Part shown: in pieces, positions 55,970 to 64,000 of the stretch
Numbering within the stretch: position 1 is the stretch's first letter
How the letters are laid out: every line of letters begins with the position of its first letter
Source: Timema cristinae
Lineage: Eukaryota > Arthropoda > Insecta > Phasmatodea > Timematidae
Assembly (NCBI GenBank): GCA_039000515.1
Contig: JBCFYV010002255.1
Coordinates: forward strand, 47,970,810 to 48,034,809
Direction: 5' to 3'
Length of the DNA: 64,000 bases
Translations under genes and position numbers: made by a program
Notes under the pieces: generated by a model
The model's input: only the letters and a program-made list of their open reading frames with translations
What the model was told of the DNA's origin: nothing
Databases searched by the model: none

Positions 55970-56860
55970 GTGATACTTTTATTTCTGAGGACTTTTCTAA
56001 TTGTAAAAAGTTCCTATAAAAATGTAGGCCTCATGAGAAATCACAAACCCATAAGGAGACTTTAATGAAGCTAGCCTCTACCTTCAAACCAAGGGTTGAC
56101 GTACAATTAAACGGTCAGTTAAACGACGAAACTAAGAATGTGCGCTCGGCTCTAGTAACTATTTTCACGACCTTGAGTTTACTTTGTCGCCAGGGATTAT
56201 CGATTCTGGGGCATGCAGACTTAAGTTCAAATTTTATGCAGTTGCTGGAATTACGAAAAGGTAATGTGCCTGAGCTAAAATAATTGATGGGGCGTTCAAG
56301 CTACAAGTGATTATCGTATGATATTCCAAACGAGATTAAACATCTGTTAGGAAAATCTGTTTTGCGCTCGATTATATCGGAAATTAAAAAGTGTGACTAC
56401 TTTGCCATTATGCTTGACGAGACTTGTGATATCTCAATCCATGAGCATCTGCGTGCAAACTTTTAATTAAAATCTGGAAATATGTGAGGATAATGTGGGA
56501 TTGTATGAAACTACAAATACTGAGGAAAAACATTTTTTAGCATTGTGAAGGAAAGCCTTGCACGTTTGATCCTACCCATTAATAATCTGAGGGGACAGTG
56601 CTATGACTGTGCCCCTGCTATGATTGGAAAATGTATAGGGCTGCAGAAGTTAGTGGCGGATTTACAGCTGAAGGCAATTTATGTGCATTGTGCTGCTCAT
56701 AGTTTGAACCTAGCCGTTTAAAACAGCCCAAGTCACCTGTCCTGGATGAGAGACATAATGAATTTAGCTAAACGACCTGATTAACACGGCCATAGAATCC
56801 CCCAAAAAAGTACAAATCTTCAGAAAAATCTATTCAAATGATAAAACTGCCCTTCGCCCA
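55970..56860 (+). pseudogene. hAT-type transposase (DUF4371/ZMYM1-like) remnant
   Basis: Several frames in order read NEIKHLLGKSVLRSIISEIK and KKCDYFAIMLDETCDISIHE, the usual YFSxxLDETxD catalytic strand. NNLRGQCYDCAPAMIGKCIG and LKAIYVHCAAHSLNLAV follow, the latter being the diagnostic HCxAHxLNL motif of hAT/DUF4371 proteins. There are at least four stops and shifts. A frame at 56065-56283 (MKLASTFKPRVDV...) probably belongs to the N-terminal side. The hAT dimerisation domain is not found. Confidence 0.75.
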
Positions 56861-57880
56861 CTTTGCCCTATTCAGTGGACAATGAGAACCTCTAGAATCC
56901 AACAGGTCTTGTAGCATTAGCCACAAGCCAACCATAAGCAAGTCAATAACAAGGACTTACCCTATTGTACCGACACCATCTGCTGCTAGCTCAACTACAC
57001 ACTCGACCAGCCCATCGAAACACACACGGCTGAACAAGACGACTGACCACGAAATACTGAGACCACGCCTATTCAACCCTCAGAGACAACTTCCCGAACC
57101 AAAGATCTTCGGTTGGAAAGAAGACACTCATCGCCAGCGCCATGTTTTGTTTCTACTCCAGTCTAGAAGCTTGTGGATCACCCCCCTATTTGTTTATGTT
57201 ATTTGGTCCCCCCCCTTCCCCCCAATTCGTCATCCCATCGTTCCGCGTTCTGTGGACTGTGTTTTAACCGTATAAAAGAGTGATCGTGTGAGTGAAGTGC
57301 CACTCTTGGACTGGCTTTGGTAATCGCTTGAGCAAGCGAAGGCTTCGGAAATTAATAATGTAAGCAAAATTCTTTCTAATCTTAATCTTTTATTTTCAAA
57401 ATTCTTTTTCGGCATAAGGGACTTAAACTTTGAACTTGAACAAAAATATATAAATATAAATATTTAATGATATTATTTATAATAATAATTTTTCGTACTA
57501 AATATTTATTTAATGTATAACGAACTTAAACTTTTGAAAACATATATCTAGTAATATTGTTGATAATAATACTCCTTATTGGACTTAAGGTTTATCTCAT
57601 GATAATAAACTTATGCTATTGGACTCTAAAAAGAAAAAACTAATGCCTTAGTAAATTAAATAACAATGTCTTTTTTGGACTTAAGGCTTATCTCTATTAT
57701 ATTGAACTTTAGTGTTATTGGATACCGAATATTGAGTAGTGCTATTAATGTTTCACTTCCAATGTTTACACATGAACTTAATGTATCGGGCGCCATCAGC
57801 GTTAGTAGAGATCAGCAATAGCCGCTTTAATAACTTATTTTATGGTTGGTAACTTCTTAAGTGTTGGCAATATACAAGCA
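56861..57880. other. spacer with a TATA-like site
   Basis: TATAAAAG at 57271-57278 is preceded by a C-rich stretch and followed by a 14-bp hairpin CGCTTGAGCAAGCG near 57326. It could be a retroelement promoter, but no gene follows. 57590-57640 and 57674-57722 are two diverged copies of a GGACTTAAGG-TTATCTC block. Confidence 0.35.
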
Positions 57881-59517
57881 ATCAGGAGAAGAGGAGAGAC
57901 AAGCAATCAGGAGAAGAGGAGAGACAAGCAATCGAGAGAAGAGGAGAGACAAGCAATCAGGAGAAGAGGAGAGATAAGCAATCAGGAGAAGAGGAGAGAC
58001 AAGCAATCAGGAGAAGAGGAGAGACAAGCAATCAGGAGAAGAGGAGAGACAAGCAATCAGGAGAAGAGGAGAGACAAGCAATCAGGAGAAGAGGAGAGAC
58101 AAGCAATCAGGAGAAGAGGAGAGACAAGTAATCGGGAGAAGAGGAGAGATAAGCAATCGGGAGAAGAGGAGAGACAAGTAATCAGGAGAAGAGGAGAGAC
58201 AAGCAATCGGGAGAAGAGGAGAGACAAGCAATCGGGAGAAGAGGAGAGACAAGCAATCGGGAGAAGAGGAGATACAAGCAATCAGGAGAAGAGGAGAGAC
58301 AAGCAATCGGGAGAAGAGGAGAGACAAGCAATCAGGAGAAGAGGAGAGACAAGCAATCGAGAGAAGAGAGAGAAAGCAATCAGGAGAAAGGACAGATAAG
58401 CAATCAGGGAGAAGAGGAGAGACAAGCAATCAGGAGAAGAGGAGAGACAAGCAATCAGGAAAGGAGAGAGACAAGCAATCAGGAGAAGAGGAGAGACAAG
58501 CAATCAGGAGAAGAGGAGAGACAAGCAATCAGGAGAAGAGGAGAGAAAGCAATCAGGAGAAGAGGAGAGACAAGCAATCAGGAGAAGAGGAGAGATAAGC
58601 AATCAGTAGAAGAGGAGAGACAAGCAATCAGGAGAAGAGGAGAGACAAGCAATCAGGAGAAGAGGAGAGACAAGCAATCAGGAGAAGAGGAGAGACAAGC
58701 AATCAGGAGAAGAGGAGAGATAAGCAATCAGTAGAAGAGGAGAGACAAGCAATCGGGAGAAGAGGAGAGACAAGCAATCGGGAGAAGAGGAGATACAAGC
58801 AATCAGGAGAAGAGGAGAGACAAGCAATCAGGAGAAGAGGAGAGACAAGCAATCGGGAGAAAGAGAGAGACAAGCAATCGGGAGAAGAGGAGAGACAAGA
58901 AATCGGAGAAGAGAAGAGACAAGCAATCGGAGAAGAGGAGAGACAAGCAATCGAGAGAAGAGGAGAGACAAGCAATCGGGAGAAGAGGAGAGGCAAGCAA
59001 TCGAGAGAAGAGGAGAGACAAGCAATCGGGAGAAGAGGAGAGACAAGCAATCAGGAGAAGAGGAGAGACAAGCAATCGGGAGAAGAGGAGAGACAAGCAA
59101 TCGAGAGAAGAGAGAGACAAGCAATCGAGAGAAGAGGAGAGACAAGCAATCGGGAGAAGAGGAGAGACAAGCAATCGAGAGAAGAGGAGAGACAAGCAAT
59201 CGGGAGAAGAGGAGAGACAAGCAATCGAGAGAAGAGGAGAGACAAGCAATCGGGAGAAGAGGAGAGACAAGCAATCAGGAGAAGAGGAGAGACAAGCAAT
59301 CGGGAGAAGAGGAGAGACAAGAATCGGGAGAAGAGGAGAGACAAGCAATCGAGAGAAGAGGAGAGACAAGCAATCGAGAGAAGAGGAGAGACAAGCAATC
59401 GGGAGAAGAGGAGAGACAAGCAATCGAGAGAAGAGGAGAGACAAGCAATCGGGAGAAGAGGAGAGACAAGCAATCAGGAGAAGAGGAGAGACAAGCAATC
59501 GGGAGAAGAGGAGAGAC
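57880..59517. repeat. 25-bp minisatellite, about 65 copies
   Basis: The unit GACAAGCAATCAGGAGAAGA plus GGAGA repeats with 25-bp period. Three variants of one site (AATCAGG, AATCGGG, AATCGAG) are mixed, with AATCAGG commoner on the left and AATCGGG/AATCGAG on the right. Occasional indels occur (58360-58400, 58455, 58900). The unit lacks stops in any frame on either strand, which explains the long open frames on both strands. None has a start region or domain to support it. Confidence 0.95.
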
Positions 59518-60480
59518 CCCTCTGCCGATCTTATAGGTAAAGCCCCTAAAACTACAAGAAAGGGAGGGAGTAACAACTTTATAAAATAAGACAAATAGAA
59601 AAGCATGGGATATGTATAAAGAATATTTTAATGTACTCAAACAAGTGGTAACAATCAAACAATATGTAATGTGGCCTTAATTGACAACTTCTAGTAGCTA
59701 CTATTGTGTAGGAAAACATTGCATCGTCACGTGCGCCTGTCTACAGGCAACCGGTAGAACTTCTACGTACAGACAACATGACTATATGTACATAAACAAA
59801 GAGAAGACTTAAGGTATTTTCTTAAACTGTTACAAAAAATTGGCCTAAATCTCAGCCGGTAATACGCTATAATAAGAATAGTAAATTTAAAGTACTTCAG
59901 TACGAGGAAATCTCTTAACTCTTACGTTATCTCTACTTTAAGCTTTACTTTTATTTACATATATACAAGCTTCATAAACCAAGGTGAAATCTTAACACAC
60001 AACTCTAGAGATGAGATTGCGCGCAGGTTTGAATAGACATAGTATATACTAAAATAACCTAACAACAATACTATGATGGATATCATCTATATCCAAGACA
60101 AGCAAGTGCAAAGAAGTTGCGCTGCCAAACAATAGTAATATTCAATTATTAACGTCACAACAAAGGATTACAACTCAATCAGTAACAATACCCACAAATA
60201 AATAGGATGATCCCAAACTCCCAAATTTAGCATAACTGTGAAACATAATTACATTAAATACTAACTTCCCTAACAATGTTCTCAAGGCGAATTTGGATTT
60301 AGCATACAGCCCGCCCATTATCCAGCTAACAAACTTAATGACAATAACAAAATACTGAACTTCCCAAGATTCGACGTCAGCCGGATTATTTTCGAAGTAT
60401 TTAAATAAACATATCTACTGGGCTCTCTTTCATGGTGCTAAATAGATGTCTACACAGATTTTATTACAAGTTTTAAACAA
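59518..60480. other. AT-rich non-coding spacer
   Basis: No gene or repeat recognised. Confidence 0.55.
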
Positions 60481-61751
60481 ACGTAATTCCTCCATGACGC
60501 TGATTCCCTAACAATATATTATACCAATGTACGTGCTTCCTCCATGACGCTGATTCCCTAACAATATATTATACCAATGTACGTGCTTCCTCCATGACGC
60601 TGATTCCCTAACAATATATTATACCAATGTACGTGCTTCCTCCATGACGCTGATTCCCTAACAACATATTATACCAATGTACGTTCTTCCTCCATGACGC
60701 TGATTCCCTAACAATATATTATACCAATGTACGTTCTTCCTCCATGACGCTGATTCCCTAACAATATATTATACCAATGTACGTTCTTCCTCCATGACGC
60801 TGATTCCCTAACAATATATTATACCAATGTACGTGCTTCCTCCATGATGCTGATTCCCTAACAATATATTATACCAATGTACGTGCTTCCTCCATGACGC
60901 TGATTCCCTAACAATATATTATACCAATGTACGTGCTTCCTCCATGACGCTGATTCCCTAACAATATATTATACCAATGTACGTGCTTCCTCCATGACGC
61001 TGATTCCCTAACAATATATTATACCAATGTACGTGCTTCCTCCATAACGCTGATTCCCTAACAATATATTATACCAATGTACGTAATTCCTCCATGACGC
61101 TGATTCCCTAACAATATATTATACCAATGTACGTTCTTCCTCCATAACGCTGATTCCCTAACAATATATTATACCAATGTACGTAATTCCTCCATGACGC
61201 TGATTCCCTAACAATATATTATACCAATGTACGTGCTTCCTCCATGACGCTGATTCCCTAACAATATATTATACCAATGTACGTGCTTCCTCCATGACGC
61301 TGATTCCCTAACAATATATTATACCAATGTACGTTCTTCCTCCATAACGCTGATTCCCTAACAATATATTATACCAATGTACGTAATTCCTCCATGACGC
61401 TGATTCCCTAACAATATATTATACCAATGTACGTTCTTCCTCCATAACGCTGATTCTCTAACAATATATTATACCAATGTACGTAATTCCTCCATGACGC
61501 TGATTCCCTAACAATATATTATACCAATGTACGTTCTTCCTCCATAACGCTGATTCCCTAACAATATATTATACCAATGTACGTTCTTCCTCCATGACGC
61601 TGATTCCCTAACAATATATTATACCAATGTACGTAATTCCTCCATGACGCTGATTCCCTAACAATATATTATACCAATGTACGTTCTTCCTCCATGACGC
61701 TGATTCCCTAACAATATATTATACCAATGTACGTTCTTCCTCCATAACGCT
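60481..61751. repeat. 50-bp minisatellite, about 25 copies
   Basis: The unit TCCATGACGCTGATTCCCTA plus ACAATATATTATACCAATGT plus ACGTGCTTCC repeats with an exact 50-bp period and no indel. Changes are confined almost entirely to ACGT-AA/GC/TC-TTCC and TCCATGACGC/TCCATAACGC/TCCATGATGC. The last unit is cut at CGCTGGATAG (61748-61757). Confidence 0.97.
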
Positions 61752-61784
61752 GGATAGAAAAGTTATATTTTCACATCTTACATC

Positions 61785-62450
61785 CATCTATATATTGAGT
61801 CTAGACCACGTTGAAAAAGGAAGGGGGGACAGTTCAATTCTAAGTCAGCCGCGCAGAAAGAAGGCATGACGTCATCGCGCCATAGTCTCAGAAGGCTTCC
61901 AGGTCGCTGTTTGGACCTCTAGTGTCGCATTGCCATAGTTTACGATAGTTTTGTAGTCCATCTTTTTGACTGATGACTTCCAACATCAGACATCAGGTGA
62001 TAGTTTCTACAACCCTCCGCCAGAGGGCAATACAGGACGTGTCGGTTTCTTGCCAGGTATCTTGGAACAAAATCGCCCATTACTAGTGTTATTCTCGGGA
62101 CGGGTAGAACTTCAAATACGGACACCTCCAGCTGCTGTCACCCTACGCCTCGATATAGGCCGTCTTGACCTGGGTCGATATCTAGTGAGGCATTCTTGCA
62201 GATCAGAAGGTACGTGTTGAACATCTTATCATGTAGAAGGTTGATGTTGAATTTATTAGAAATGCTAATTGTTGTATAATGCTTGGAGCTACCTTGGACT
62301 ACAATAAAGAAGTTAACTATTGTAGGATATTTGGAAGATACGTCGAGATTTCTCGGATCGGGTAGTATGGCTTAGGCGATAGAACGTGTAACATCAGGTT
62401 GGGTGGGGCATTAATTGTACAATACGAAGATGGTATTGTTACAACTATAA
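61785..62450 (+). promoter_or_regulatory. duplicated CRE-plus-donor segment, copy 1
   Basis: TGACGTCA at 61867-61874 is a perfect CREB/ATF-type palindrome. AGAAG followed by GTACGTG at 62210 resembles a splice donor. The segment is a diverged paralogue of 63230-63905. A first exon with its promoter is one reading; an 84-codon frame at 61966-62220 crosses the donor and has no domain. Confidence 0.4.
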
Positions 62451-63229
62451 AGAAGGAAAAGTAAACAAATAATAACCTTTACGCAAAATTATGAACAATA
62501 AAAAGCTTCATGAGCCCCTTTTTTTTTTGTTAAGAAAGCGTCTGAGTTTCTACAGACAAAAAGGAAACATATTTACTGAAAAGGTTATGTTTTTATAAAT
62601 ATCACATTTTAAACTAACACAAGAGTTCGACTTCAGACCGTAAGCCATAACTCTCGTGGGACTACTTGAAATGGCATCATCAAAGTCTTGAACTAGATCA
62701 CAACATAAATGAAAACTAACAATGGTTACTGAATTTACATTCATCTTAGAAGATTTGGCAAAGTTTTAAAGTTTATATAAGACAAATAGCAAATTTTACG
62801 TTACATAAATATTAGAAAAAAAATGAATGTATTTTAATGATTTTTAACAAAATTTAAGTCCACCTACAACAAAAATTAGTTGAGCATGAATAGCAATTAT
62901 TAGAATATTACAAATGAATTAAAGATGCAAGCACCCAAGAGGCGACACCAAAATAATACGTTTTCAAAGTTAAAGTTCTTTTTAGAAATACTCATATTTT
63001 AACGAAAATTACAAGTCTATCTCTGAAATTAAAAATATAGAGTCCTAATATTTATGAGAAATAGATTAAATATTTAAATACGAATTATGAAGATTTACAC
63101 AGTTTTACAACTTTCCTGGTAGAGTCCATTTTCAGGAATAATCGTCTCCTGACCTAATTTTAATAGTCCATATAAGTTACAATAGTCCACCCACAGTGGT
63201 ACCGGTTTCAAGAGTCAACACTTTCTTCA
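62451..63229. other. AT-rich spacer between the duplicated segments
   Basis: No gene is recognised. A T-run lies near 62520-62529. Confidence 0.55.
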
Positions 63230-63905
63230 GCATCACCATATTTTATAGTTAAGGGAGAAAAGGAGGGAGAAGTCCAATCTAGCCGGTGACGTCACCTTGG
63301 TGTAGCGCTGCATTCAGTTCGACACGTACACCATTTCTCTTCCCATTCTCTGATTGCTTATCCCGTCTTCATCAAAATATCAAAATCATCCGTGGTTTGT
63401 TGATGGTGATATTTTTAACTGGAGTGGCTGATGACGTAGGTCATCAGGCGATGATTTGGTGGTTAGTTCCACTCTCCGCAAGGGGCAAGTAAGTCCGAGT
63501 CCACGTCTAGAGTGTTGTCCCGGTAGTCTCCCATCAGATTACTTGTGAACAGGCAGACCGGTACATTAGATGTTGAGACACCACGGCAGATTTGCCCCAC
63601 TCGTCGAATTAGGACGTGTAGATGTTAGGCCGAGCTTGAAGGCTGTACTAGCCAGAAGATTCAGAGGGTAAGTACATGAACAGTTTATATTGAAGAGAGT
63701 TGATTGTGTATTATAATGTTTGTATATAGCTAGAGGCTATATGGAACTAGAATAGAGAAGAGTTCTATTCCAGGAGGTATAAGTAAATGTCGACATTTTT
63801 CAGAGTAGGTAGTATGAATTGAAAGCGAATTTATGTTTGCAGGTTAACATGGGGTGGGGTGGGGTTGCATAATTGTAACGTACCATACCAGTATCGTTAC
63901 ATAAC
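63230..63905 (+). promoter_or_regulatory. duplicated CRE-plus-donor segment, copy 2
   Basis: TGACGTCA at 63287-63294 and CAGAGG followed by GTAAGTA at 63668 lie in the same order and nearly the same distance as in copy 1 (381 against 343 bp). Shared blocks include GAxAAAGGAGGG-type purines before the palindrome, GATGA...CATCAGG in the middle, and GGGTGGGG...AATTGTA and GTATxGTTAC after the donor. Confidence 0.4.
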
Positions 63906-64000
63906 AAACACTATTCAAACAGTTGGTGCTGTTGTAACTAATTTTATTTTACTGCTCTCATATTTTTTATTTAAACAATTGAAAAAATGGGCTCGTTTGG

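Noticed and set aside
57842..59658. Long repeat proteins on both strands (up to 267 codons)
   Set aside because: All come from a stop-free 25-bp unit; no non-repeat domain supports translation.
60481..61751. CRISPR-like regular array
   Set aside because: Units abut directly with no unique spacers, and the genome is eukaryotic; this is a minisatellite.

Overview
The window is eukaryotic nuclear DNA from an invertebrate. An arthropod-type genome is my best guess, but nothing in it fixes the species. It is AT-rich and dominated by non-coding repeats. Host genes are almost absent: the only convincing host exon is one ankyrin-repeat exon with splice signals (54462-54709, minus). The rest is minisatellites, tRNA-derived SINE copies, fragments of LINE, Tc1, Copia and hAT elements, and two decayed Polinton/Maverick (adintovirus-like) elements that carry most of the recognisable coding sequence.

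Layout. 1-4.8 kb: AT-rich spacer, two SINE copies and a short 47-bp tandem repeat. 4.78-15.5 kb: one minisatellite of about 10.7 kb with a 44-bp unit. 15.5-29.4 kb: spacer with microsatellites, decayed tandem repeats, a LINE 3' fragment (20.3-20.9 kb), a 45-bp minisatellite, more SINEs and a 350-bp foldback. 29.4-32.4 kb: a 53-bp minisatellite flanked on both sides by related 1-kb segments. 33.0-39.2 kb: Polinton A, all on the plus strand. It holds the C-terminal half of a packaging ATPase, a pX-like basic protein, an integrase with chromodomain, a penton-like minor capsid protein, a small basic virion protein, a major capsid protein of the F54H12.2-like type, a conserved unknown ORF, an adenain-type protease and a late unknown gene. 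41.3-42.5 kb: Tc1 and Copia remnants.

43.6-53.5 kb: Polinton B, from a different lineage and more complete. Genes on the minus strand encode an unknown acidic protein, an integrase, a DUF8207-like protein, a fibre-like protein, an ATPase with Walker A and B, and (at the far right) the C-terminal part of pPolB. Genes on the plus strand encode a phospholipase A2/pX-type protein, an adenain-like protease, a penton-like protein, an intact 42-residue overlapping ORF, a second type of major capsid protein and a homologue of the conserved unknown ORF seen in Polinton A. Together these are a virion-building and integration gene set: protein-primed polymerase, integrase, capsid, maturation protease, packaging ATPase and a membrane-active lipase. 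Every long gene in both elements is broken by stops or frameshifts, so both are fossils.

53.5-64 kb: a SINE, the ankyrin exon, a hAT/DUF4371 transposase pseudogene, a 25-bp minisatellite open in all frames, a very homogeneous 50-bp minisatellite, and a diverged tandem duplication of about 1.4 kb in which each copy holds a TGACGTCA palindrome and, about 340-380 bp later, a good splice-donor sequence. All family assignments come from reading motifs by eye; no database search was run.
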